A stretch of 64,000 nucleotides of DNA from Alopecurus myosuroides (GCA_028641055.1 CM054062.1:13490826-13554825); one strand, 5' to 3'; positions 25,231 to 38,562 are shown, numbered from the stretch's first letter. Translations and numbers: made by a program. The notes: generated from the sequence alone by a model not told the origin.

Positions 25231-26402
25231 CTATTCGAGAAGAAGCAAACAAACAAAACAGGAATGTAAACAATCATTGCCATGGCATAGTGCACAATCA
25301 AATATGATGCATGACAAGTTTAATGGTTGCAACAAAAATAACTAGCTAACATGATAACACAATTTAAATGGACCCATATGCAGCTGGATTGCATATGGAA
25401 CAGATCCATTGAATTAAGTGGAAACAAATGATTTAACATTAATTATTATGTGAAAGTTGTTATCATGATGCATGCATGATGGTAACCACAAAATAACAAC
25501 AAAATAACAATAATAGATGCAAAGGAAAAGGGAATAAAACAAGTTTGGAAATTATTTATTAAGTTTGGAAAATTTGGTTACTTAAACATGTCACACAAAC
25601 AATTATTGTTTTCATCAATTTAAAGTGTGCAAAACAATTAACAAAATTTATATTTGAAAAGAACATCAAATTTTTAGTTGGATTACATGTTTCACATGTT
25701 GAAATAGGAGTTAGGATAATTTAATTATGAATTAAACAATATTAAACAAGTTTTATTTGAATTTAAAACAAGTTTGAATATTATTTGAATTTTATTTGAT
25801 CAAACCACAAATTCAAATTCACATTTGAAAGGTTCACACTTTGATGGTTTGAAAACATATTTTGCATGTTCAAAAATATTTTATTTTGAGCAAGTTATGA
25901 TTTTTATCAAATTTAAATGAATTAAACAAGTATTAAATTATTTAGGCAATTTAAATTATTCAAACCAGGAAACAAATTTATATTTGAATAGGATATTCAA
26001 AATGGTATGAAAAACATATTTTATTTGCCTTATTTGGAATTAGTATGAATTATTTATGAATTATTGCAAATTACATTTGAATTATTCAAATTTGAATTCT
26101 AAATGTATTTTGAAATTTCAAAACAGGGAACAAATGTTTCCAAAAGATAGACAATTGAAATTAGATCAGTGTGCATATTTTATTTGCAGTTTTTAGTGCT
26201 ATAAAATAAAAGATATGATGTTTTTGAAACCAGGGGCCAATCTGTGAATTTTTGGACCTAGTTTGGAAAACAGAATGTTTAAAAAACGTTTTACACCCAC
26301 TGGAAATACACCCACACGCTGCCAGGGGGCCCCGTGGCTCGCTGTGCTTGCGCAGCACATGGGTGACTGACAGATGGGCCCTGGCTGTCAGCACGGTAGA
26401 AT

Positions 26403-26490
26403 AAAAAGTTGGGGTTTTTGTGCGGCCGCGGGGATTCGATCCCTCGCCCGCGCGCTCGCACACAAACGCGCTAACCACTGCAGCTGCTCG
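26403..26490 (-). other. tRNA-like A box/B box/T5 module in LTR (B 3' LTR)
   Basis: On the minus strand: an A-box-like AGCTGCAGTGG (26485-26475), a B box GGATCGAATCC (26442-26432), and a TTTTT run (26407-26403). Spacing is that of a tRNA gene. It lies inside the LTR, downstream of the TATA box, in the same orientation as the module at 54298-54369. Confidence 0.5.
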
Positions 26491-28088
26491 CACTCGCTTG
26501 ACAGATATAGGGACGCAGGGAGGTTAAAGGTTCAGACTTGCATGATGTCTGACGAAACTGACGAGCGAACGCTTGCTCGACTGACAGAACGACTCGCCGG
26601 CGGCGATCTGCACGGACGTGCTCGCGATTGGATGCGTGGATGTGTGCAGGACGTGCACGGTACCGTGCGGATGCAACAGGAGGGAGAGGGGTGAGTGAGA
26701 CGGTGGAGCTCACCGGGATTTGGTCGACGGTGACGTACTGATGACGGAGGCGACGTCGGCGGGGAAGAGGAAGGCGTCGTTGATCCCGTGCTCCTCCGTG
26801 CTCCCGCAGGTGTTCGACGAGTAGAGGGAGGAGAGGGCTACTGGTTCCAGCGATCAAACGGCGTCGAGAGGCTCTGTTACGTAGACGAGAACATCGGGTT
26901 CAGTTACATGGCGCCACGGTGGCCGGAGAAAAGGCGAGGATCACGGCGGCGACACAGAGGCTTACCGGTGGCGATTGAGTGTTCAACAGAGAGAGGAGAG
27001 AGGGGCGAGCTGATTCCAGTAGTCAGGTGGCTAGGTGGGAGTAGAGGGTGGCGGCGCCATGGCGATGTTCAGAGAGGTGGCCGCCGGTGAGAGATTCAGA
27101 GGTGGGGGGAAGTGGCGACAGAGAGAGAGGGTGGCGGCGCGGCGCGGGGAGCGAGGTCCTAGGGGCTAGGGTTTAGGTCTGCGGGGGCCCTGGGGGCTTC
27201 TTATAGGCGAGGAGAGCGAGGGGTGGCCGCCGGAGTCGCTGCGCGGTCGCGGTGGCGCTCTGCGATGCCTGCCGTACAGGAAACAGAAGATCTGCACGAT
27301 CTTCAAAGCGGTAAGTGACGGGGTAGAGCGGGCTGGGCTTGCGCGCGCGTAGGTTAGGTGGGTTGGGCTAGTGCTAGCTGCCGCGCGCGCTGCGGTTTGC
27401 TCCTTTTTATTTTTCTGTTTTTTTTTTTTTGCTGAAACAGATTTTGGAAGAATTTGTTAAGGTTTTGGTTAATAAAAAATCCAGAAAAATTAGGTTAGGC
27501 TAATTAGGTAATTAGAAACCATTTTCCAAGATGGGATTTCAAAAATTTGAGAGTTAAAATGTTGTTTGTATTTGAATCCAAATTTGGGAAATTTTAATAT
27601 TAATAAACCCTTATGAAAAACAAGCATTTCAATAGGGTTACCCCTAGGGTTTAAAATGATTTTAAAGATTAAAAATAGTGTGGTGAACTTCATGGATTCA
27701 AAAGGTACTGATTTGAAACTTGGTTTGAATTTAAAAGATGATTTGGGAATTATTGATTGAATTAATGGTTTGATTAAAACCAACAATTTAATAAGTGATC
27801 AACATGGAATAAAATGGTTGTTTTTATTTGTTATTTTTATTCCAAAAGTTGTAACAGATCAAGTATGGCAATAACCACTTGAAATTGTTTGAGTTTGATT
27901 ATGAAAACAAGATAAAACAGATGCAAAACAAATAGTAACAATTGCAAACAAAAATAAAACAAATGCAATGAGATGATGACATGATGCATTGCTTGAAGTA
28001 AAACAATAAACAAAACATTCTAAGGGATATTTCATACTTGGGATGTTACAAAACGCCCCCCCTTGAAGGAATCGCGCCCCGAGATTCC

Positions 28089-31000
28089 TTACTGAGATGT
28101 GAAAAGGTCCGGATACTTCTTGCGAAGATCCTCTTCGGTCTCCCACGTTGCCTCTTTATCGGAATGATGCGACCATTGCACTTTCAAGAACTTGGTGCTC
28201 TTGTTGCGAGTCTTACGCTCGGTCTCATCGAGAATACGAATAGGGTGCTCCTCATAAGATAGATCATCTTGCAGTTCAATGGAATCATGATCAACTGCAC
28301 GATCTGGATCTTTGAAACACTTCTTGAGTTGTGACACGTGGAACACATCGTGCACTTTGGATAGTTTTTCTGGAAGTTCAAGACGATAAGCATTTTCTGC
28401 ACGTCTTGAGAGAATGTTGAAAGGACCAATGTATCTTGGTGCAAGCTTTCCTTTCACACCAAAACGATGAGTGCCTCTGAGGGGAGTTACACGGAGATAT
28501 GCCTTATCACCAGGTGCATAGATCATATCCCTGTGCTTGCTATCATAATAGCTCTTCTGACGAGACTGAGCAATCCTGAGATTGTCACGAATGATACGAA
28601 CTTTCTCCTCTGCTTCCTTAACAATGTCAGGGCCTAAGAGTGAACGTTCACCCGCTCCAGACCAATTGATTGGACTTCTGCATCTGCGACCATACAGTGC
28701 CTCAAATGGTGCCATGCCTAGGCTTGCCTGGTAGCTGTTGTTGTAGGAGAATTCAGCATATGGAAGGCAATCCTCCCATTTCATGCCAAAGGAGAGACCA
28801 CATGCTCTGAGCATATCCTCGAGAATCTGATTGACTCTTTCGACTTGCCCCTGAGACTGAGGGTGATAAGCTGTGCTGAACAGAAGGTTAGTGCCCAAAG
28901 CTTCTTGAAAGCTTTTCCAGAAATGAGAAGTGAAGATACTTCCACGGTCTGAGCTAATTTCCAATGGAACACCATGAAGAGGAACAATCCTTGCTGTGTA
29001 GAGCTCTGCTAACTGGCTAGCTGAGATAGTCTCCTTGATAGCAAGGAAGTGAGCAACCTTAGTGAGACGATCAATAACAACGAAGATTGCATCGTTGCCC
29101 TTCTTGGACTTTGGAAACCCAGTAACGAAGTCCATTTCAATCATGTCCCACTTCCACTCAGGAATTTTAAGGGGTTGGAGTAGACCGGCTGTTTTCTGAT
29201 GGACTACCTTAACACGTTGACAAAACGTCGCATTCAGAAACGTATTGAGCAATCTCACGTTTCATGCCAGGCCACCAATACAGAGTCTTGAGATCCTGGT
29301 ACATCTTTGTACTTCCAGGGTGGATGGAGAGAGGAGTTTCATGAGCCTCCTTGAGAATGATATCCTTGAGACTTTGAATCTGAGGAACTGCAATGCGTCC
29401 TTCGAAGAACACAGTTCCCTTGTCCTCAACTGAGAAGGACTTGAATTTATCATTGCCTTCCTTGATGTGCTCTACAATCTTCTTGATATCAGTATCACGA
29501 AGTTGTTCAGAACAAATCTTGTCCTCGAGAGTTGGACTGGCTGTCAAGCTAGCAAGGTATCCTTCTGGGACAAGACCAAGGTTCAGCTTCTGGAATTCTT
29601 CATGAAGTGGAGGTTGGCTTTCCATGATCATGAGATTATTGCAATAGGATTTGCGACTGAGAGCGTCGGCCATATCATTAGCCTTGCCTGGAGTGTAAGA
29701 AATGGTGAGATCAAAGTCTTTAATCTTCTCAATCCATCTCCTTTGCCTGAGGTTCAGATCTGGCTGAGTGAAGATGTATTTCAGACTCTTATGATCGGAA
29801 AAGATTTCAGTTTTGTTACCCAACAAGTATTGTCTCCATTTCTTGAGGGCAAACACAACTGCTGCAAGTTCTAGGTCATGAGTGGGATAGTTTTGCTCAT
29901 GTGGGTTCAACTGACGTGAAGCATAAGCCACAACTTGACGGTCTTGCATAAGAACTGCTCCTAGGCCTTGGAGAGATGCATCACAGAATATCTGGAAAGG
30001 TTTGGTAGTATCTGGGCCAACCAGAACTGGGGTGGAAGTGAGTTTAGTCTTCAGGAGATTGAAACTCTCATCACATTGTGGAGTCCAAACGAACTTTTTG
30101 TCCTTCTTTGTGAGATCCGTGAGAGGTTTAGCAATCTTGGAAAAGTTTTGGACGAAACGACGGCAATAGCTAGCCAAGCCCAGAAAACTTCTGACTTGCT
30201 TCACCGTCTTAGGGGGTTTCCAATCAACAATTGCCTTAACCTTTTCCGGGTCAATGGCTATGCCCTTGGCAGAGATGATATGACCAAGATATGCAACTTC
30301 TGGAATCCAGAACTCACATTTGGAAAACTTGGCATATAGACGATGCTCGCGAAGTTTCATGAGAGTGAGACGAAGGTGTTCTCCATGCTCTTCCTCGGAT
30401 TTGGAGTAGACTAGAATATCATCAAGATATACCACAACGAACTTGTCGAGGTATTCATGGAAGACAGAATTCAGAGTCTTGAGAACGTTGCCGGTGCATT
30501 GGTGAGACCAAAGGACATGACGGTGTATTCATATAGACCGTAACGAGTAGTGAAAGCTGTCTTAGGAATATCTTCCTTTCTGATCTTTATTTGATGGTAC
30601 CCCATCCTCAAGTCCAACTTTGAGAATATTGAGGCTCCAGCAAGTTGATCAAAAAGATCATCGATACGAGGAATTGGATACTTGTTCTTGATGGTTTTCT
30701 CGTTGAGAGGACGATAGTCAACCACGAGTCTTTTTGTTTGATCCTTCTTGGCAACAAACAGAGTTGGGCAACCCCAAGCGGAGGAACTAGGCTGAATGTA
30801 ACCTTTCTCCATGTACATATCGATTTGCTCCTTCAACAATTTCAGTTCAGGAGGAGCTATCTTGTATGGATGCTTAGAGATTGGAGCAGTACCTGGCTCA
30901 AGCTCGATCACGAACTCAACTGCTCTGTCCGGAGGCATCCCTGGCAACTCTTCTGGAAAGACGTCAGGGAATTCACAAACCACCGGAACATTTTCAATTG

Positions 31001-32477
31001 CAGGAAGGGGTTTGGCATCGAGGTTGAACAGCTGAACAGAACTTGATCCATATGGAGAATAGACTATCTGGCCTGAAGTGTGAGAGAGAGTTATTGACTT
31101 TTGAGCACAATCAATTTTAGCTTTGTGTGTCTTCAACCAATCCATACCCAGAATGACATCAATGTCAGAATTTCCCAGCAACATGAGTGAAGCAAGGAAT
31201 ATGCGACCTCCAATTAGGATCTCATTGTCCATGCTTATCTTGGATGTCAACATTTGCGGTCCCGGAGAGTGAACAGTCATTTGATTGCTTAGCGGAACCA
31301 GAACTAGGTTGTATGCTTTTGCAAAAATCTTTGACACAAACGAATGCGATGCTCCGGTATCAAACAACACTTTAGCTGGAATAGAGTTTACGGATAATAT
31401 ACCGAGAACGACGTCAGCAGCTTCCTCAGCTTTGTCGGCCTTGATATGGTTCACCCTCGCGGTCCTCCCGACAGGCCTGTTGTTGGAGTTGAAGGCTTTA
31501 GCCGGGGGAGCACGAACCATTGCCTGGTTGGTGTTGGGGCGAGGAGGTGGAGGTAGCTGCTTCTGAGTGCACTTATCAGCGTAGTGCCCAGTCTCCTTGC
31601 ACTTGTAGCAAGTGACGACACGAGGAGGACCTGGCCTTGGCTGCCCCATTGGAATCCTCTGACCCTGCATCTGAGATGGGTTGGGTGGGCGGGGACCAAA
31701 GCCTGGAGAAGCTTGGGCATTTGGAGCCCTAGTGACAGCACCATTTGGCACCCAGATGCGGCGCTTCTGCGGAGGGGTGGTCATGTTGGAGGAGGAACCA
31801 CCCTCACGCGAGTGCTTGCGCGACTCTTCGAACGCCTTGCGCCCATTCTCCTCATTGAGCGCGGTGTTCACGAGCTCCACGAAGTCCTTGCACTTGACGT
31901 TGGTGAGAGCGTACTTCAGTTCCGGGTTAAAACCTCGGCGGAACCTTGCCATCTTTTTGGCTTCAGTGGACACCTCGTCACCAGCGTATCGAGCAAGACG
32001 ATTGAACTCGTTCTGGTAGCCGAGGACGTCCAGCTTGCCCTGTCTGAGAGAGCAGAATTCCTCACGCATCCTTTCCATGAGACCATCTGGGATGTGGTGC
32101 TTCAGGAAGGCATCCTTGAAACATCCCCAGGTGATAGGATAGCCAGCTCTCATGGTCTGGTAGTTCTCCCACCAGGTAGCTGCCTGACCCTTCAGTAGGT
32201 AGGTAGCATACTTGACCTTATCTTCCTCAGCAACATGAGCTTTCTCCAGAGCCCTGTTCATCTCCCTGATCCAGTCATCAGCATCCAGAGGCTCACGTGT
32301 TGCCACGAAAGCTCCCGGCCCCATGCTCAGAAACTCCTTGATGCTGACTCGCGGAGCATTCTGGTTGTTGTGCTGGTTAGCCTGGATCTGGGCCATCTGA
32401 GCCACGACCTGAGTCATCTGAGTCAACAGCTCCGTGAGCGGAGGTGGTTCAGGCGGGTTGCTCCTTGTTGGCGGCAT
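28089..32477 (-). pseudogene. Element B gag-pol with chromodomain, two frameshifts
   Basis: Reads from ATG 32477 to a stop at 28089. Order: gag ([20 protein letters not shown]), zinc knuckle [14 protein letters not shown], aspartic protease ([10 protein letters not shown]), RT ([15 protein letters not shown]), RNase H ([13 protein letters not shown]), integrase (VVIDRLTKVAHF, ISSDRGSIF, SQGQVERVNQIL) and a C-terminal chromodomain (FLKVQWSHHSDKEATWET). Relative to element H, one base is missing near 30477 inside RT and one T is added near 29222 before integrase, so the frame is lost and then regained. All key catalytic residues remain. Domain order and chromodomain place it with Tekay/Del chromoviruses. 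It cannot make full-length Pol. Confidence 0.92.
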
Positions 32478-32686
32478 CCTGAATAGACATTCATTTTAGA
32501 ACAACAATAGAAAAGGATAGACTTGGTAACCGAAAGATAGATTATTCCGACGCATGAATAGATAACCAACAGGTACATCATCACATGTTCAAATACATCA
32601 GAATGTCCAACAGACCAATACATGGTTCGAAAGACAAGGATAACTAAACATAGCTAGGAATGGATACATCGGTACTCCCATGCTCA

Positions 32687-33502
32687 TCACGCAGGACGGC
32701 GGTGAGTAGTACGACGAGAGATACGGTGCGGAGGAATCCCCCGGAAGTAGGTATGGCGACGATCCACGTAGAGCGGGACTGCCCTGAGAGCAACTCTCGG
32801 TGTGGTGAAGTAGAAAGCATCGTCTCCCTGTGCTCCAAAGCGGGGAATCCCAGTGTAACCCGGACCAAGGTCGAGAAGTGGACCTCTGATCGGCTCGTAA
32901 CCTCCAGCATCTGGCAGCGGAAACCCAGCTGGCTGAGTGAAACGTGCAAAGCGCTCGTCTCCAACGAAGTCTGTGGTGTACGTAGCCAGACGAGTCAACG
33001 CCAGATAGAGCTGCTCCCTGACTGAGGCTAACTCCTGAGAAAGTGTGGAAGCAACTGCGTCACTGTGCCTCACGAACTGAGCAGTGGTGTGCAGCCTGGA
33101 GCTATCAGACTCGTAGGTATCCAGGTTGCTGTGGAGAGTGAAGTGAACTCCCGCTGCCGTGATGTAACCACGGGGGATGTGACGATAGATGGAATCATCA
33201 AACCCCCAGTAGTCAGCACGGAGGACGGTGAGACTCACGTAAGCCGCCTGCTGCACGGCCATATCCACTGTGGAACCTACTGCCTCGTAGCGGTGGACAA
33301 CGCTCCTGCCATCATCCGACAGAATGTAGACGATAGCCCGGTAGCAGGTCTGGTCAAACTCTCGCTGCTGCTCGTAGACCTGGTACTCTGGTGCCCAATG
33401 GAACCCCAGATAGGTAACCATGTCTCTCAGCATCTCCGGATAACCGGCGGTGCTCTCACAGCGAGTCATCCGAACCACCTGCGGGTAGAACCTGAGATCC
33501 AT
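32687..33502 (-). CDS. orf0, 271-aa protein upstream of gag (element B)
   Basis: An intact ORF of 271 codons from ATG (33502-33500) to a stop at 32687, between the primer site and gag. The copy in element H has the same length and is nearly identical. The protein starts MDLRFFPQVV-like (MDLRFYPQVV here), has a middle segment VDMAVQQAAYVSLTVLRADY, a long helical-looking stretch around residues 150-185, and a basic tail HRISRRTTHRRPA. I see no zinc knuckle, protease or membrane segment. Ordinary Tekay elements start with gag; from memory, an ORF before gag has been reported for related rice elements, which I cannot check. The ATG choice is supported by equal start positions in both copies. Role unknown; nucleic-acid binding through the basic tail is a guess. 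Confidence 0.8.
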   Translation of the reverse strand: MDLRFYPQVVRMTRCESTAGYPEMLRDMVTYLGFHWAPEYQVYEQQREFDQTCYRAIVYILSDDGRSVVHRYEAVGSTVDMAVQQAAYVSLTVLRADYWGFDDSIYRHIPRGYITAAGVHFTLHSNLDTYESDSSRLHTTAQFVRHSDAVASTLSQELASVREQLYLALTRLATYTTDFVGDERFARFTQPAGFPLPDAGGYEPIRGPLLDLGPGYTGIPRFGAQGDDAFYFTTPRVALRAVPLYVDRRHTYFRGIPPHRISRRTTHRRPA

Positions 33503-33862
33503 CTGCAGATGATCGGGGAAGTTTTGATTAGACTCCGGTAGAGAACTGATGTGGAAAGTAACAACAAGGTTCAACGGACGAAAAGGATGTTGAAAAGAAC
33601 AGGATATCGAAGCAACATCGGGAAACTCTTGACCAAAACTCCTGAGGTACTACGGAGAACCCAAAACACGTGAAATCCTAACTTGAAAGTTTAGGTGAGA
33701 ACAGAAAACAACGTTGCACTTCCTTACCAGAAAAGGGTGGGTGGGTTTGGAAAGAAGAAAAATGGCAGAATTCCTACTCTCACGTTTCATTTTTCCTATA
33801 TAGCTACAAAATAGTTTCTAGACTCAACTGCGACCAGTAAAAAGGGATCCTACAGGCAGACA

Positions 33863-33875
33863 GGCTCTGATACCA
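33863..33875 (-). other. Element B primer-binding site (tRNA-iMet)
   Basis: Minus strand TGGTATCAGAGCC two bases inside the 5' LTR, complementary to the 3' end of initiator methionine tRNA. The region from here to the orf0 start (33503-33877) is untranslated. It contains a donor-like CTG|GTAAGG (GT at 33727-33726) and a CAG acceptor touching the orf0 ATG. Confidence 0.92.
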
Positions 33876-34353
33876 TTTGTCGCACCCGGACTTCTAGAGG
33901 ATACTCACCGTACGAACTGAACAGTATTTTGGTTGGATTACGGGGCTTAACGGCTCCCGCGTCCCCTTACGGGTAGGCCAGCACTTATGTGCGACAACCA
34001 ACCGTTACTGTTCACCGTCGATGTAAACTATCCTGTAGAAATCAGGATACTACCATTGACGTACTTCATACCATACACACATGGTACGTCAACGGTTTTT
34101 GAACAAAAGGTTAACACAACATGCCTCTACGACACAAAAGTTTGAAATAAGGTTGCAAATGGCCTTCACTAAGGCAGAAATAGCAAATACAATCATCCAG
34201 AGGACACATGTCCCAACATAACATTCATTACATCAGCGGAAGCAATCAAAGGTGTCTGGGTACAGACAAATCCAACAGGCTTAAGAAGCTGGAGAAAATA
34301 AAGAAGACGAAGCCCATCCACGTAGGTCCTGGATCCAGCCCTGGTCCAGCTAT

Positions 34354-35731
34354 CTACTCGTCTGCAGTCTCGTCAAACTCCACGAAGTAGCCATCCTGGT
34401 GGTCATCGTAGCCGTAGTCGTAGTCTGCGTAAACCACAGCCCCAAAGGGGTCAGTACAACAACATACTGGCAAGCAAGACTCAGAGTTCACCAAAGTGTA
34501 TCCCGTCAACACAAGCACAGATGACTTGGGTTCAACGGAAAGAAGGGGATATATAAGATGCTGCAACTGGCTGCACTAACCAACTACAGAGATTCTATCA
34601 CTTCCAACTATCAGAAAGGGGATAAGATCGAGTGTTGTAACCAACTGAAAGATAACTTCAAACAAACCCATCCTGGATCTCGCCCCTTATCCAAAGAAGC
34701 AATCCGAGGATAACTCACACAGTTGGATTAAGATGAAACAAGTTATTGTGACAATAATCCTATTACTAGTCAAATTGATAATCATGGGGTGTGATATTAT
34801 GAATCATTAGGTTTAAGTTGTCCTGAGTACTTGTTAGCCAGTAATTTCACCAAGTAGTCCATAACCGCGGAAAACACGGCTTCTCGAGAAGATTATCCCT
34901 GCAGGGTTGCACCAATTTGGCCGTACATGTATGAATAACCCGCCAGATGGGATGCCTCCCACCAAGCGGGGCACTCAACACAACTCAACTCTTCTCCGCA
35001 TCAAGCCCAAAGCACCTTGGGCGCACGGCTAATCGAGCCCAGAAGAAAATGGACCCTCATAGCACTCTAAGAACGTGTCCCCCTATATGCCGACTACAAA
35101 AGTTCCACCCTGCGCTGGGCTCGCAAAAACATGCATGCGGCAAATAGAAAGCACGAACTAAATGAGATGATTTGGACGAGATGCGAATCGAATCAAATTG
35201 AGGGGGGCGCCCATACTCGCTTCCCACATGCGGGTAGTGCGCTCATGATGGATCAGTAGACAAGACCCTTTTCCTATTAAGGTCGACACTAGCAGGCCTC
35301 AAAACCACACCGGGCCTCCTGCCAGTGCCTTATCATCAAATTATTATTGACAGTAATAACATTAGCATGATTGATTGATTGATTAAACATCGAGCCCCCA
35401 GAACATAATGAAATATAGTAACTGAAAGTAACGGGTAACAGACTCGAGCAAAACAATCTAAGCATACTAGTAAGACACTGGCTCAATCAATAGGGTTGTA
35501 GGAGGGGTGGTGAGGCAATATCAGGGTTAAAGGATTCATGTGATAGGTTCGTAACAGAAACAACTACCACTAAGGCTAGCAAGAATAGACAACAGAAAGT
35601 ATCGGTAACCAGGGTTGAAACGAACACAATGGTTCATGTGAGTGATAACTTGCCTGCGAACTCAGCAGCCTGGTACTGAGCTAGATCCTCAGAAGGGGTG
35701 CTGTAAGGATCGTCTGTCTCAACGTCGTCGT
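34354..35731 (-). CDS. LTR mini-gene, predicted exons 2 and 3 (element B 5' LTR, acceptor lost)
   Basis: Same boxes as in the 3' LTR: 35731-35654 and 34424-34354. Reading frames are intact, but the acceptor before exon 2 reads AATAA instead of AATAG, so normal splicing into exon 2 should fail in this copy. The second box still has its CAG acceptor and TAG stop. Confidence 0.3.
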
Positions 35732-36904
35732 TTATTCGAGAAGAAGCAAACAAACAAAACAGGAATGTAAACAATCATTGCCATGGCATAGTGCACAATC
35801 AAATATGATGCATGACAAGTTTAATGGTTGCAACAAAAATAACTAGCTAACATGATAACACAATTTAAATGGACCCATATGCAGTTGGATTGCATATGGA
35901 ACAGATCCATTGAATTAAGTGGAAACAAATGATTTACCATTAATTATTATGTGAAAGTTGTTATCATGATGCATGCATGATGGTAACCACAAAATAACAA
36001 CAAAATAACAATAATAGATGCAAAGGAAAAGGGAATAAAACAAGTTTGGAAATTATTTATTAAGTTTGGAAAATTTGGTTACTTAAACATGTCACACAAA
36101 CAATTATTGTTTTCATCAATTTAAAGTGTGCAAAACAATTAACAAAATTTATATTTGAAAAGAACATCAAATTTTTAGTTGGATTACATGTCTCACATGT
36201 TGAAATAGGAGTTAGGATAATTTAATTATGAATTAAACAATATTAAACAAGTTTTATTTGAATTTAAAACAAGTTTGAATATTATTTGAATTTTATTTGT
36301 TCAAACCACAAATTCAAATTCACATTTGAAAGGTTCACACTTTGATGGTTTGAAAACATATTTTGCATGTTCAAAAATATTTTATTTTGAGCAAGTTATG
36401 ATTTTTATCAAATTTAAATGAATTAAACAAGTATTAAATTATTTAGGCAATTTAAATTATTCAAACCAGGAAACAAATTTTATATTTGAATAGGATATTC
36501 AAAATGGTATGAAAAACATATTTTATTTGCCTTATTTGGAATTAGTATGAATTATTTATGAATTATTGCAAATTACATTTGAATTATTCAAATTTGAATT
36601 CTAAATGTATTTTCAAATTTCAAAACAGGGAACAAATGTTTCCAAAAGATAGACAATTGAAATTAGATCAGTGTGCATATTTTATTTGCAGTTTTTAGTG
36701 CTATAAAATAAAAGATATGATGTTTTTGAAACCAGGGGCCAATCTCTGAATTTTTGGACCTAGTTTGGAAAACAGAATGTTTAAAAAACGTTTTACACCC
36801 ACTGGAAATATACCCACACGCTGCCAGGGGGCCCCGTGGCTCGCTGTGCTTGCGCAGCACATGGGTGACTGACAGATGGGCCCTAGCTGTCAGCGCGGTA
36901 GAAT

Positions 36905-36992
36905 AAAAAGTTGGGGTTTTTGTGCTGCCGCGGGGATTCGATCCCTCGCCCGCGCGCTCGCACACAAACGCGCTAACCACTGCAGCTGCTCG
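36905..36992 (-). other. tRNA-like A box/B box/T5 module in LTR (B 5' LTR)
   Basis: Copy of the preceding module: A-box-like stretch 36987-36977, B box GGATCGAATCC 36944-36934, T5 36909-36905, minus strand. Confidence 0.5.
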
Positions 36993-38562
36993 CACTCGCT
37001 TGACAGATATAGGGACGCAGGGAGGTTAAAGGTTCAGACTTGCACGATGTCTGACGAAACTGACGAGCGAACGCTTGCTCGACTGACAGAACGACTCGCC
37101 GGCGGCGATCTGCACGGCCGTGCTCGCGATTGGATGCGTGGATGTGTGCAGGACGTGCACGGTACCGTGCGGATGCAACAGGAGGGAGAGGGGTGAGTGA
37201 GACGGTGGAGCTCACCGGGATTTGGTCGACGGTGACGTACTGATGACGGAGGCGACGTCGGCGGCAAAGAGGACGGCGTCGTTGATCCCGTGCTCCTCCG
37301 TGCTCCCGCAGGTGTTCGACGAGTAGAGGGAGGAGAGGGCTACTGGTTCCAGCGATCAAACGGTGTCGAGAGGCTCTGTTACGTAGACGAGAACATCGGG
37401 TTCAGTTACATGGCGCCACGGTGGCCGGAGAAAAGGCGAGGATCACGGCGGCGACACAGAGGCTTACCGGTGGCGATTGAGTGTTCAACAGAGAGAGGAG
37501 AGAGGGGCGAGCTGATTCCAGTAGTCAGGTGGCTAGGTGGGAGTAGAGGGTGGCGGCGCCATGGCGATGTTCAGAGAGGTGGCCGCCGGTGAGAGATTCA
37601 GAGGTGGGGGGAAGTGGCGACAGAGAGAGAGGGTGGCGGCGCGGCGCGGGGAGCGAGGTCCTAGGGGCTAGGGTTTAGGTCTGCGGGGGCCCTGGGGGCT
37701 TCTTATAGGCGAGGAGAGCGAGGGGTGGCCGCCGGAGTCGCTGCGCGGTCGCGGTGGCGCTCTGCGATGCCTGCCGTACAGGAAACAGAAGATGTGCACG
37801 ATCTTCAAAGCGGTAAGTGACGGGGTAGAGCGGGCTGGGCTTGCGCGCGCATAGGTTAGGTGGGTTGGGCTAGTGCTAGCTGCCGCGCGCGCTGCGGTTT
37901 GCTCCTTTTTATTTTTCTGTTTTTTTTTTTTTTTTTTGCTGAAACAGATTTTGGAAGAATTTGTTAAGGTTTTGGTTAATAAAAAATCCATAAAAATTAG
38001 GGTAGGCCAATTAGGTAATTAGAAACCATTTTCCAAGATGGGATTTCAAAAATTTGAGAGTTAAAATGTTGTTTGTATTTGAATCCAAATTTGGGAAATT
38101 TTAATATTAATAAACCCTTATGAAAAACAAGCATTTGAATAGGGTTACCCCTAGGGTTTAAAATGATTTTAAAGATTAAAAATAGTGTGGTGAACTTCAT
38201 GGATTCAAAAGGTACTGATTTGAAACTTGGTTTGAATTTAAAAGATGATTTGGGAATTATTGATTGAATTAATGGTTTGATTAAAACCAACAATTTAATA
38301 AGTGATCAACATGGAATAAAATGGTTGTTTTTATTTGTTATTTTTATTCCAAAAGTTGTAACAGATCAAGTATGACAATAACCACTTGAAATTGTTTGAG
38401 TTTGATTATGAAAACAAGATAAAACAGATGCAAAACAAATAGTAACAATTGCAAACAAAAATAAAACAAATGCAATGAGATGATGACATGATGCATTGCT
38501 TGAAGTAAAACAATAAACAAAACATTCTAAGGGATATTTCATACTTGGGATGTTACAGAAGA

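Larger units (their letters stand above)
23377..28050 (-). mobile_element. Element B 3' LTR
   Basis: Runs on the minus strand from TGTAACATCCCAAGTATG (28050) to GGGTGCGACA (23377). In transcription order it has an AT-rich U3, a TATA box at 27200-27206 (minus-strand CTATAAG), a GC-rich leader, a tRNA-like module at about 26403-26490, and exon-like boxes at 25230-25153 and 23923-23853. The long AT-rich part 25320-26230 holds nothing else I can call. Confidence 0.93.
23377..38557 (-). mobile_element. Tekay-type chromodomain Gypsy element B (complete)
   Basis: Full-length element of 15,181 bp on the minus strand. It is flanked by GAAGA at 23372-23376 and 38558-38562, inside the 3' LTR of element A. 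The LTRs are 4,674 and 4,680 bp, so more than 60% of the element is LTR. The 5,827-bp interior has a tRNA-iMet primer site, an extra ORF (orf0), gag-pol with a C-terminal chromodomain, and a polypurine tract next to the 3' LTR (28051-28066 region, AAACGCCCCCCC on the plus strand). By eye the LTRs differ at about 17 positions in the first 1.6 kb, roughly 1%, which means a recent insertion. Confidence 0.95.
33878..38557 (-). mobile_element. Element B 5' LTR
   Basis: Near-identical to the 3' LTR, with the TATA box at 37702-37708, the tRNA-like module at 36905-36992 and exon-like boxes at 35731-35654 and 34424-34354. The pyrimidine/T run near 37920 is longer than in the other LTR. The splice acceptor before the first box is mutated here (plus strand CT to TT at 35732-35733). 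Confidence 0.93.

Noticed and set aside
26161..26857. ORFs on both strands in the LTR of B, repeated at 36663-37359
   Set aside because: Repeated only because the LTRs are duplicates; GC-rich leader sequence with no protein features.
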